IMG/VR virus record: IMGVR_UViG_3300001753_000002
Location: 1 to 26,500 of that record
Origin: a virus
Direction: 5' to 3' (one strand)
DNA length: 26,500 bases
Shown here: positions 13,393 through 20,778 of the stretch, in pieces
How positions within the stretch are numbered: the first letter of the stretch is position 1
Layout: the number at the start of each line of letters is the position of its first letter
Notes under the pieces: model-generated
What the model was told of the DNA's origin: nothing
Databases searched by the model: none
What the model saw: only the letters and a program-made list of their open reading frames with translations
Program-made: the position numbers and the translations under genes

Positions 13393-14477
13393 CCGATAAC
13401 ATGCTACAGATCACGGCTGCTGAAAATGCAGTCCCGTCGATTGACACCGAAGCAATCGGTGCGGTCGTGAAAGTGGCGGCGCGCGATGAAAATATGCCCG
13501 ATGTAGTCGCGGCTGGTTTCGATCGCATGGTGGTTGAACGGTCTACTGACGGTGGACTGAGCTATGTCGAGATCACAGTTCCGTCGGAGCGGCCTTTACT
13601 GGACCCGGAAAATCCGACGATAATTTTTTTCGATCGCGCGGGCAATGAAAATTATTGGTATCGGTTCCGGTATCGCAATACGAAAGATGGTTCGCTATCG
13701 CAACCGTCGGTAGCTGTGCTCGGTGAAGGGTTGATGATCCGGCAGTTTCTTACGGTCGAGCAGTTGAAGGCGCGGTATTTTTTTGGTGTCAGTCTCACCG
13801 ATGATGAAGGGAATGAATTGCCGGATGCGACATTCGCGCATTTTATTCTGCAAGCGATTCGCTGGTTCGAACATCAAATCGATATACCGATTTTACCGCA
13901 AACGTTTATCGACAATCACGACTACCACCGTTCGGCGTATGAAGCGTTCAATTTTCTTCAACTCGATAACTATCCGCTGATCAGCGTTGAAGAGTTTCGG
14001 GTTCAGTATCCAAGTGGTCAAACGGTTATCGTTTATCCCGCAGAATGGATTCGCATTAACAAAGAGAAAGGCCAGATTCAAGCGGTGCCGACAGCAGGTA
14101 CGTTGTCAGAGTTTCTGATCGGGCAGGGCGGAACGTTTCTTCCCGCTGTTTACAACGGAATGCATTACCTTCCGCATCTCTTTCAGGTTTATTACACGGC
14201 TGGTTTCGAAGAGGGAAAAGTTCCCGCGAACATTGTTGATCTTATCGGAATGTTCGCATCGTTCGGCCCGCTGAACGTGTTCGGTGATCTCATTGCGGGT
14301 GCGGGCATTGCGAATATTAGCTTGTCGATGGATGGATTATCGCAGAGTATAGGAACTACAAGCTCGGCAACGAATAGCGGATACGGCGCGCGTATAATCC
14401 AGTATCAGAAGCAGATAAAAGAGCAAATCCCGATGTTGCGCAGATATTACAAAGGGATCAGGATGGTTGTCGCGTAA
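13389..14477 (+). CDS. Head-tail connector/adaptor protein (362 aa) with FN3-like N-terminal domain
   Basis: I place the start at ATG 13389, which overlaps the previous TGA (ATGA), and not at an in-frame ATG 78 bases upstream that lies inside the membrane-protein gene. The N-terminal domain (about 20-105: FDRMVVERSTDGGLSYVEI; ENYWYRFRYRNTKDGSLSQPS) reads as a fibronectin-III-like sandwich. The rest has helical and beta segments (ATFAHFILQAIRWFEHQIDI; NNYPLISV-type strand; FQVYYTAGFEEGKVPANIVDLIGMFA) as in gp6/gp15-type connector proteins, which form a ring below the portal. The C-terminal region includes a Ser/Gly-rich loop and an arginine-containing helix. The next gene overlaps by one base (TAATG). 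The role is inferred from these patterns and from position before the other neck genes. Confidence 0.7.
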   Translation: MTDNMLQITAAENAVPSIDTEAIGAVVKVAARDENMPDVVAAGFDRMVVERSTDGGLSYVEITVPSERPLLDPENPTIIFFDRAGNENYWYRFRYRNTKDGSLSQPSVAVLGEGLMIRQFLTVEQLKARYFFGVSLTDDEGNELPDATFAHFILQAIRWFEHQIDIPILPQTFIDNHDYHRSAYEAFNFLQLDNYPLISVEEFRVQYPSGQTVIVYPAEWIRINKEKGQIQAVPTAGTLSEFLIGQGGTFLPAVYNGMHYLPHLFQVYYTAGFEEGKVPANIVDLIGMFASFGPLNVFGDLIAGAGIANISLSMDGLSQSIGTTSSATNSGYGARIIQYQKQIKEQIPMLRRYYKGIRMVVA

Positions 14478-15358
14478 TGCACAGAGATTACACGCCTCCG
14501 ACACCGGGAGAAACCGGTACGCCTTTATCGCAACGGGGATTCGATAATAAGATTCCGCCGACAGCGGGGGATACCGATCCGCTGGAAGATCGGCACAAGG
14601 CTCTGAATGTCAAAAAGACGCGCAGCGATTTTCGAGATGAAGAGTTCGAACGAACGATTCAGCAACACGGCAAGCGGGTTGTTTGGCGCAAGTCGATGAT
14701 CTGCCCGTGCTTGAATCCGGTGACGGGGCAAAAGAAACTCGATTGCAGCAATTGCGACGGTTCGGGTTTTATTTATGTAGACCCGCTGGAAATTCGCGCA
14801 TTGATGCTGCGCTTCGAAAAGAATACTCGCATTTATGAAAAGTTCGGCATGTGGGTTGCCGGTGAATGCCAAGTGACGGTCGAGCATCATTATCGGCTTG
14901 GTTTTCGTGACTCGTTAGAATGCGTCGATGACATGATGAATTTCAACGAGATCATCAAAAAGGGTGATCGGCACGGGCGGCGGAGCGAATTACCGACAGG
15001 TATCGATACAGCAAGATATAGAATACAAAACCTTACGAAAGCACTTATTATTGACGCGAGCAATAACATTGTCGCGTTGGACATTGGTTATCATCTCGAA
15101 GTAAACGAGCACGGGCAGATTAAATGGAAAGCACCGGGAAAGAAACTGGTCAGTGATGATCAGTTTGTTTCTTTGCATTACGATTTTCATCCCGTCTATA
15201 TGGTTATTTCGCATCCACATGCAATTCGATCAGATGTGCGGGGAACGAAAGTGCCGAAAGAAACGGTAACTCCGTTGCCGTTGCAGGTAGGCGCGCAATT
15301 AGATTTTCTCGCGAACGATGACCCGAATGTTCGCTTGCCGGTGACGGGAGGTAGTTAA
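14477..15358 (+). CDS. Head-closure or neck protein with DnaJ-like zinc motif (293 aa)
   Basis: The start overlaps the preceding stop (TAATG). The first 55 residues are Pro/Thr-rich and probably flexible. Residues 76-96 contain a metal-binding pattern: C76-x-C78, then C90-x2-C93 in CSNCDGSG, which equals the CxxCxGxG knuckle of DnaJ-type zinc domains. A beta-rich body follows (EIRALMLRFEKNTRIYEKFG; ECQVTVEHHYRLGFRD; NIVALDIGYHLEVNEHGQIKW written here in pieces). Position among neck genes suggests a head-closure (stopper) protein. The zinc knuckle probably stabilises the fold. No enzyme activity is indicated. Confidence 0.6.
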   Translation: MHRDYTPPTPGETGTPLSQRGFDNKIPPTAGDTDPLEDRHKALNVKKTRSDFRDEEFERTIQQHGKRVVWRKSMICPCLNPVTGQKKLDCSNCDGSGFIYVDPLEIRALMLRFEKNTRIYEKFGMWVAGECQVTVEHHYRLGFRDSLECVDDMMNFNEIIKKGDRHGRRSELPTGIDTARYRIQNLTKALIIDASNNIVALDIGYHLEVNEHGQIKWKAPGKKLVSDDQFVSLHYDFHPVYMVISHPHAIRSDVRGTKVPKETVTPLPLQVGAQLDFLANDDPNVRLPVTGGS

Positions 15359-16197
15359 TGGCGGATTTGATAAAAATATCCGTCGGGCAGGTGGTAAGCG
15401 AATTGCTTAGTCGTATGCCGACGAAAGACGATAAGGCGCGCATGATCAAAGGACTTGGCGCGTCCGCAATGCACTTCTGGAAAAATCAGGCATTGCAGAA
15501 GTTACGCTCTACATCGCGTGATTACGTTGCAGGGCTTCAAGAGGATATCGGAACAGAGAAAGCGACGATAACGCTGGTCGGTGTTCTGCCGAATCTTATC
15601 GAGCGAGGCTTTCGCGGCGGAGATATGCGCACGTACATGCTGGAAGGCCCACGCGCGAAGACAGCGAGAGCCGGGCATCGTTATCTAACCGTGCCATTTC
15701 AACATGGTACTCCGGGCACAACGGGGCGCAATGTCGGTATTCCGATGCCGAGAGTTATTCATAATGCAGCAAAGCAATTAGAAGCAACGATAAGCAGACC
15801 GGGACCGGCGCTAGTGGGAACTGCGGGAGTTAGAACGGTTCGGTATGGGGAACGGCTTGGCCCGGAAAGTCGGGGTGTGAAACAAAAAGCTCGCGAACTG
15901 TTGCTACATAAAGTGAAGCCTTGGCACGCTACCAGTATTTATACTAGCATGATTCGGCACGAAAAAACTTTCGCGCAAGCAACGCAGACTACAGGCTACA
16001 CGACGTTTCGAGTTTTATCGGAAAACGTTATTCGCGGCAAACGAGATCCGGAAACGGGACGGGCGGCGGAGCATTGGTTTCATCCAGGTATAAGCGCGCG
16101 TAGGTTTGCGCGCGATACACGCACGCACGTACGCAAAATCGCGACAGCTATCGTCACGCAGAGTATGAGCCATGTCGGGAAGAAAAGATCCACGTAA
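15358..16197 (+). CDS. HK97-gp10-like head-tail joining protein (279 aa)
   Basis: A TAATG overlap couples it to the previous gene. The N-terminal helix (MADLIKISVGQVVSELLSRM) precedes helix-rich and beta segments. The C-terminal AEHWFHPGISARRFARDT (about 239-256), followed by a basic helix, is the signature I associate with HK97 gp10-like neck/tail proteins. The middle (about 95-160) is Gly/Pro/Arg-rich, making the protein larger than the typical 110-160 residue gp10 family, so it may hold an insertion. It overlaps the next gene by 26 bases. Family homology is by motif and position only. Confidence 0.65.
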   Translation: MADLIKISVGQVVSELLSRMPTKDDKARMIKGLGASAMHFWKNQALQKLRSTSRDYVAGLQEDIGTEKATITLVGVLPNLIERGFRGGDMRTYMLEGPRAKTARAGHRYLTVPFQHGTPGTTGRNVGIPMPRVIHNAAKQLEATISRPGPALVGTAGVRTVRYGERLGPESRGVKQKARELLLHKVKPWHATSIYTSMIRHEKTFAQATQTTGYTTFRVLSENVIRGKRDPETGRAAEHWFHPGISARRFARDTRTHVRKIATAIVTQSMSHVGKKRST

Positions 16198-16933
16198 TAT
16201 CGGGACAGCAGTTGCCAAAGAGCAAGACGCAAGGTTTCCGACTGACCCGGAAGCAAATGCGGGGCGTTACCCGCTTGTACTTCCCGAAAGAGTAATTCTT
16301 GCGTTATTGCGCTCAGAGGTTGCGAGGTTATCCGATCCGGACAATCGAGATGATCTTGTGCGATTGTTCTCTCATTTTCTCGATCCGATAATGAGTGAAT
16401 CGGAACGAACTTCGCATGTGAACAATTTTCAGAAGTACCCACCCGAAACTTACTTGGGGTATCCGAGATCGAGTGCGAAGTTCCCATGTTATGCAGTTGT
16501 GCTTGAATCCGATGATGAGCAAGACGAAGCACTCGGTTATCTAATCGGTCAAACGGGTGCTGACGAAAAGATCGATAAGTCGCAAGCGTATTACGGTTCA
16601 ATGTTTCAACAGATGTACGGCGTATATATCTATTCAGAACATCCCGACGTGTGCTCGTATCTTTATCAATTCGCGAAGGCTATTTTGATTGGCGCGCATG
16701 ACGTGCTTGAAGGTTTCGGGGTTGTCGAGATGCGTTTATCGGGAACAGAGCTTGGCCCGGAAGAAACGTACATTCCCGAAAATATGTTTGTGCGGGTTTG
16801 CCGTGTTTCGTTGAAGAGCTTGTTCACGGTGCCCGAAATACTGCGGCCTGATCCGGCGCGTGTTCGTATTACTGGTATCTGGGCAGACGATATTGTAGTC
16901 TCAGGTATTCGCGGAGGTGTGAAAGGTGTCTGA
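16172..16933 (+). CDS. Candidate tail terminator/completion protein (253 aa)
   Basis: It starts at ATG 16172 inside the end of the previous gene, in another frame (26-base overlap). The central region (about 100-150) contains AKFPCYAVVLESDDEQDEALGYLIGQ, a beta-strand-led segment. The later VYIYSEHPDVCSYLYQFAKAILI (about 151-173) and FVRVCRVSLKSLFTVPE (about 210-226) form the strand-helix-strand pattern seen in tail terminator proteins. Position between gp10-like and sheath genes fits a neck or tail-completion protein. The N-terminal 90 residues are helical. I cannot name a family with certainty. Confidence 0.58.
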   Translation: MSGRKDPRNIGTAVAKEQDARFPTDPEANAGRYPLVLPERVILALLRSEVARLSDPDNRDDLVRLFSHFLDPIMSESERTSHVNNFQKYPPETYLGYPRSSAKFPCYAVVLESDDEQDEALGYLIGQTGADEKIDKSQAYYGSMFQQMYGVYIYSEHPDVCSYLYQFAKAILIGAHDVLEGFGVVEMRLSGTELGPEETYIPENMFVRVCRVSLKSLFTVPEILRPDPARVRITGIWADDIVVSGIRGGVKGV

Positions 16934-17192
16934 TAAATCTAGCGATAAAAAACAAAGTCGACGCGCTAGGGCATTGACTTCCGCATCGACTCAGGCGAAA
17001 GATAAAGAAGTGAAACCGCAGCCGCCGAAAAAAGATGAACGGTTGATTACCGTCGAGGTCTGGGGGCGAGGAAATGCTAACCCGTTGATGCGTGCTTTTA
17101 TCAGTGAGCACAGGAATCAACGGACGGTGAAGCGTAGCGCTTCCGAATGGTTCGATCTGTTCCGTAAGTGGAAAGAACAGCCGAGAGGATAA
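16926..17192 (+). CDS. Small basic protein between neck and sheath genes (88 aa)
   Basis: GTG 16926 overlaps the previous gene by eight bases and is served by GGAGG within that gene (16914-16918). The N-terminal 35 residues are Lys/Arg/Ser-rich and probably disordered. The rest includes ERLITVEVWGRGNANPLMRA (about 38-57) and ends in a helix with SASEWFDLFRKWKEQ (71-85). The tryptophan-rich end resembles a peptide that docks on a partner protein. No family is recognised. It is followed six bases later by the sheath gene. Confidence 0.65.
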   Translation: MSDKSSDKKQSRRARALTSASTQAKDKEVKPQPPKKDERLITVEVWGRGNANPLMRAFISEHRNQRTVKRSASEWFDLFRKWKEQPRG

Positions 17193-17198
17193 AACGTC

Positions 17199-19487
17199 AT
17201 GGCAACAGCAATCTATTTCAACGGTAGAAGGTTGAATGTCCCGCAAGCCGTATCGAAAATCGATGCGTCTGCGCTTGCGACGAAAAGCCCGGCAGCGGTC
17301 GGAGTTATCGCTCTAGTCGGAACAGCGGAAGGCGGCAAACCGCTGACGGTCGAAGAGAGCGAGGCAGACTCGACTCGCCCGTCGAAGATCTTAGAGCGCT
17401 ACCATGCCGGTGATCTTCGCACGGCTGGTATTTTCTGTTTCGAGCCTTCGGCCGATGAAGCAATTCCCGGTGGCGCAAGCAAAGTTATCGGAGTGAAAGT
17501 CAATCCGGCAACGCAAGCCGGGATCAGTCTTCCAGACGATAACGCTGCGGATGCGCTTGATATCACGTCGAAGGATTACGGATTGCGCGAGAATCAGGTG
17601 AATGTCGAAGTTGCCGACGGAACCACGAAAGGCAAAAAGGTCACGGTAGTCTTCGAAGACGTTGCCGAAATCTTCGATGACACGGGCGGCGATTCGTTGT
17701 TCGATGTTATCTACGATCCAGGCGCAGATGGCTACGATACGATGACGGGTGCGATCGATGCCAGTGCGTTCACGGCGGCAGCGACAAAGGCGGAAGCTGG
17801 CTTGTCGGCGGAGCGAGCGGCCGACATTCCCGCCCCCGGTGTGCTGGATGTTGTATCGAGCGCAGTGGGCGATAACTCGCAGACGCTTCTCGTTTTCGGT
17901 CTGGATGGATCGAATAATTTTATCTATGAGAACATCGCTCTGAGTGGCACCACGAACGTACAGGGCAATACATCGTTCGCCAAGGTGATCGGGTGTGTGC
18001 TGGATGCCGCGTGCGTCGGTACAGTGACAGTGTCCGATTTTCCGGTGACTACAACGCTGTTTACGCTCGCTCCTGCCGTTTTAACGCGGGGTCTGGTTGC
18101 GACGACAAATACCCCGGCGGCGGGCGTTGCGACGGTGTCAATCGACTCTGACACGGCTGTAGATGCCATTCTGGTCGGGTTGAGCGCAGCGGGTGTGATG
18201 ATCGGGGAGCGCTTCGACATGACCACGGGCGCAACCACGCCAGTTACGGGCGCAGTAGAATTTGCTGCTCTTACTTACATGGGCCTGGGAGACGTTGCCG
18301 GGGCACGAACGATCAGCGTTTCTATCGATGCGGTGAAGACGTTGCACGCGAGCTTCACCACGGTCGCAAAGGTGGTCGACCGGTTGAATGCGCTGGTGGG
18401 CTTTACGGCGAATGCGAACATCGGAAGTTATCAAACGTTCCGTATGGTCGATGCCGATTACAACGTTGCGCCTGCGCGACCAGCCGAAAATCTTATCGGA
18501 TCGGCGGCAGACTTCTACGCGGATCTATTTTACGTTGCCGATAAACTGACCAGTTCATCGGCGTATGTAAATGGTGCAAAGGCGACTGGCGGAGCGTTGC
18601 CGCCTGCGAATACGACTGCGCCGGTTTATCTGGTCGGTGGCGGTGAAGGCACGACAACGATCACGCAATGGCAGCAGGCTTTCGATCTGTTGAAGAAACG
18701 CCGTTACAATATTCTGGTTCCACTTACGCGTGATCCGGCTGTTCACTTTCTCGCGTTGACGCATCTGATCGCGAAGAATGGCGTGCTCAAGAGCGAAGCC
18801 GAAGGCTATGTCGGGATCGGCAAGGCAGATGGATCGGGCGAAACGCGGAGCAATATTCAGAGCCAGATTCAGACGTTGAACACGCGGCATTTGTCCGCAG
18901 TGTCGCAAGAGGTTCAGCGTTACGATAACGATACGGGGCAAGCAACATGGTATCCCCCGCACATGCTCGCAGCGATCGCAGCGGGTATGCAGGCGGGATC
19001 GGTTATCGCCGAACCGTTGACGCACAAGTTGATACTTGCAACCGATCTTCGCAATGATCCATCGTGGACTATTGAAGACGATATCAGTGATCTTATCGAT
19101 CGCGGATTGATGGCGGCGGAAAAAGTCGACGGGATCGGCATTCGATGGGTGCGCTCGATCACAACGCATCTGGCAGACGATAACGTTGTATTCGTCGAAC
19201 GAAGTGCGAACGAGTCGCTTATCACTGCCGTATACGAACTGCGCAGCCGCATGGAGCGAAAGATCGGTACGCGCGGACTTGCGGGTACAGTGGGTGCGCT
19301 TTACAGCTTGGCGCGCGGCATTCTGAATCAACTGGTCGACGAAGAGAAGATCGTGTCGCATCGCGCCTTGCAGATCGAACAGGTCGGGGATGTATTTCCG
19401 ATGAGTGTCGAGTTGTCGGTGGTACTGCCCGTCAACTTCATTCCGATAACCGTTCACTTGACGCCCACGCTGGCGGCGGCTGCGTAA
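17199..19487 (+). CDS. Contractile tail sheath protein (762 aa)
   Basis: AGAGGATAAAACGTC precedes ATG 17199. The N-terminus (IYFNGRRLNVPQAVSKID) and early segment (AVGVIALVGTAEGGKP; AGIFCFEPSADEAIPGGASKVIGVKVNP) are typical of myovirus sheath proteins. So is the C-terminal third: the long ITTHLADDNVVFVERSANES segment, the helix TAVYELRSRMERKIGTRGL and the strand VLPVNFIPITVHL. These parts form the interlocking arms and the core that contracts on infection. A beta-rich, Ala/Thr/Val-rich block (about 210-380) with repeated GVATVS and AGVMIGERF-type strands has the composition of an Ig-like surface insertion. The gene fixes the virus as a myovirus and stands directly before the tube gene, the canonical order. 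Confidence 0.88.
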   Translation: MATAIYFNGRRLNVPQAVSKIDASALATKSPAAVGVIALVGTAEGGKPLTVEESEADSTRPSKILERYHAGDLRTAGIFCFEPSADEAIPGGASKVIGVKVNPATQAGISLPDDNAADALDITSKDYGLRENQVNVEVADGTTKGKKVTVVFEDVAEIFDDTGGDSLFDVIYDPGADGYDTMTGAIDASAFTAAATKAEAGLSAERAADIPAPGVLDVVSSAVGDNSQTLLVFGLDGSNNFIYENIALSGTTNVQGNTSFAKVIGCVLDAACVGTVTVSDFPVTTTLFTLAPAVLTRGLVATTNTPAAGVATVSIDSDTAVDAILVGLSAAGVMIGERFDMTTGATTPVTGAVEFAALTYMGLGDVAGARTISVSIDAVKTLHASFTTVAKVVDRLNALVGFTANANIGSYQTFRMVDADYNVAPARPAENLIGSAADFYADLFYVADKLTSSSAYVNGAKATGGALPPANTTAPVYLVGGGEGTTTITQWQQAFDLLKKRRYNILVPLTRDPAVHFLALTHLIAKNGVLKSEAEGYVGIGKADGSGETRSNIQSQIQTLNTRHLSAVSQEVQRYDNDTGQATWYPPHMLAAIAAGMQAGSVIAEPLTHKLILATDLRNDPSWTIEDDISDLIDRGLMAAEKVDGIGIRWVRSITTHLADDNVVFVERSANESLITAVYELRSRMERKIGTRGLAGTVGALYSLARGILNQLVDEEKIVSHRALQIEQVGDVFPMSVELSVVLPVNFIPITVHLTPTLAAAA

Positions 19488-19498
19488 GGAGATAAGTC

Positions 19499-19936
19499 AT
19501 GCCGGAACTAGGTAGAGTAATATCAGGTGCGCGCACGCGGCTTCTGCTGGAAGGCGTGCCCGTGGCGTATGCGACAAACTGCGTGATCGGGGAAGAGTAC
19601 CAGATGGACCCCGTTGAAGTGCTCGATTTGCTCGAAGTAGCTGAACACGTACCGACAGCTTATCGTGTCACTTTCACGGCGCAGTTTGTCCGGATGGTGA
19701 CGAAGCCGATCAAGAATCGCGATGGTATTGCGATCTTTCCGAAACTGAAAGACGTACTGACAGCGGGAGAACTGACAGGCGCGCTGGAAGATTCGGTGAC
19801 TGGTACGGTGTTATCGAACATCGAACGGGTGAAGGCTGCCCGCTATACGAATAACATCGGTGCGAGGGGAATCGTGTTGACCGATGTTGAATTCGTCGCA
19901 ATCCGTATCGAAGACGAAGCGGAAATAACCAGTTGA
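19499..19936 (+). CDS. Tail tube protein (145 aa)
   Basis: GGAGATAAG before ATG 19499 gives a strong ribosome site, fitting an abundant protein. Size, beta-strand content and position right after the sheath are those of a myovirus tail tube protein. Examples of strands are GARTRLLLEGVPVAYATNC, AYRVTFTAQFVRMVTKP and ARGIVLTDVEFVAIRIEDEAE. The tube forms the inner channel through which DNA passes and around which the sheath contracts. A hairpin and a spacer follow before the chaperone gene. Confidence 0.78.
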   Translation: MPELGRVISGARTRLLLEGVPVAYATNCVIGEEYQMDPVEVLDLLEVAEHVPTAYRVTFTAQFVRMVTKPIKNRDGIAIFPKLKDVLTAGELTGALEDSVTGTVLSNIERVKAARYTNNIGARGIVLTDVEFVAIRIEDEAEITS

Positions 19937-19938
19937 TC

Positions 19939-19955
19939 GGCGGTTGGCTACCGCC
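19939..19955 (+). other. Perfect 6-bp hairpin between tail tube and chaperone genes
   Basis: GGCGGT (19939-19944) pairs with ACCGCC (19950-19955) around a 5-base loop, three bases after the tube stop. It is GC-rich and has no U-tract. It may act as a processing site or partial terminator that sets tube above chaperone expression, but it could be chance. Confidence 0.35.
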
Positions 19956-19976
19956 CATAACGAAAGGACGATAACG

Positions 19977-20540
19977 ATGGAAACAACGGCATCCCGTAAG
20001 CGGATGGCGGATGAAGCGGCTTCTCGTTTTTCCGGAGAAGATAAAAAAGAAGAGCTATCACCCGTCACCATATTAGAAATAGATGTAGAAACGCCGAACG
20101 GAAAACGCTACGCCGGAAAATTTCGATATCATGTACCGACGCTGGGAGACATGGTCGATATCGGTAATGTTTACTCGCGCTATATCGAGAATGCTATTAG
20201 CCCGGATACAACTGCGCAAGCGCTCGCGTACGCATTCGCATGGTTACACGTTACGATAAAAGACGATGAAATAAATCCGGTATGGTGGAAAGAATCGAAT
20301 CGCGGAATTGATCTTTATCATAGTGCTCCGATTCTAAAACTTTATCGGTTAGCAGTTGAATATCACGGCAAATATCTCGGTACGTCCGTGGAGGTGGGCG
20401 AAATGAAAAAAAGCGCTGAACCGGGATCGGACGAAAATGGTTCGCGCGATATGGTCGGAGACGTTCAATCTTCCCCCGAACGACGAACGATTATGCAGAT
20501 TGACGGAAAAGGAGGCGTGGGATCAGATCGCAATGGTTGA
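19977..20540 (+). CDS. Tail assembly chaperone, G-type protein (187 aa)
   Basis: I use ATG 19977, preceded by the ribosome site GAAAGGACGA (the same ten bases as before the gene at 8455), instead of an in-frame TTG 33 bases upstream. The protein is soluble and compact, with helical segments RYHVPTLGDMVDIGNVYSRY (about 49-68) and TTAQALAYAFAWLHVTI (about 78-94). It lies between tube and tape measure and overlaps a second frame, the lambda G/T arrangement in which G and a frameshifted GT coat the tape measure protein during tail assembly. The last 43 residues (beyond residue 144) are translated only when no frameshift occurs. Confidence 0.72.
   Translation: METTASRKRMADEAASRFSGEDKKEELSPVTILEIDVETPNGKRYAGKFRYHVPTLGDMVDIGNVYSRYIENAISPDTTAQALAYAFAWLHVTIKDDEINPVWWKESNRGIDLYHSAPILKLYRLAVEYHGKYLGTSVEVGEMKKSAEPGSDENGSRDMVGDVQSSPERRTIMQIDGKGGVGSDRNG
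20390..20413 (+). other. Programmed frameshift region: internal GGAGG plus A7 heptamer
   Basis: In the chaperone G frame the bases read ATG AAA AAA AGC (20403-20414), containing A7 at 20406-20412. The T frame has a stop TGA at 20404-20406 and is open from 20407, so any shift must take place at or after this heptamer. GGAGG at 20390-20394 lies 11 bases before the A run, about where an internal Shine-Dalgarno stimulates slippage at dnaX. G codons start at positions divisible by 3 and T codons at positions one higher, so a +1 or -2 shift is needed, not -1. Mu is known to use -2 at this gene pair. Confidence 0.6.
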
Positions 20541-20778
20541 AGCCGTTCGCAGTATGAAAAGAGAATGGATAAAAGAAGCGAGTGATAAAGTTAGAGCGCT
20601 GGCAGAAAGTCTAGATCCTTCAAAACCATTCAAGTCGAACGTACGTGTTGTTACTGGCCCGGAAGCCGAAGCGATTGCCGATAAACCGCACTTGACTGGC
20701 GATCCCGAATGGGATGCAGTCGAACTGGAAGAAACAAATTCGAACAGAGAGCCGTTTGATCGAAGTAGATTTTTCTAA
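20437..20778 (+). CDS. Tail assembly chaperone T frame, expected as a GT fusion
   Basis: The T frame is open from 20407 to its TAA at 20776-20778. Its first ATG (20437) has no Shine-Dalgarno, which suggests expression mainly by frameshifting from G. A shift at the A7 heptamer would give a GT protein of about 266-267 residues. The segment IWSETFNLPPNDERLCRLTE, then KEAWDQIAMVEAVRSMKREW (about 5-44 from ATG), is a conserved-looking T-like helical region. The C-terminus is acidic and ends EPFDRSRFF. T domains bind the tape measure protein; the tape measure gene starts in the stop codon of this frame (TAATG). Confidence 0.65.
   Translation: MVRAIWSETFNLPPNDERLCRLTEKEAWDQIAMVEAVRSMKREWIKEASDKVRALAESLDPSKPFKSNVRVVTGPEAEAIADKPHLTGDPEWDAVELEETNSNREPFDRSRFF

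Noticed and set aside
18555-19457. 300-codon open frame on the - strand opposite the sheath gene
   Set aside because: It lies wholly inside the strongly supported sheath gene; codon bias of the + strand (many TCG/CGA-type triplets) keeps the opposite frames open. No ribosome site or domain is visible and no other - strand gene exists.
19944-19976. TTG start for the chaperone G gene
   Set aside because: The TTG is in the hairpin region without a ribosome site, whereas ATG 19977 follows GAAAGGACGA at a suitable distance.
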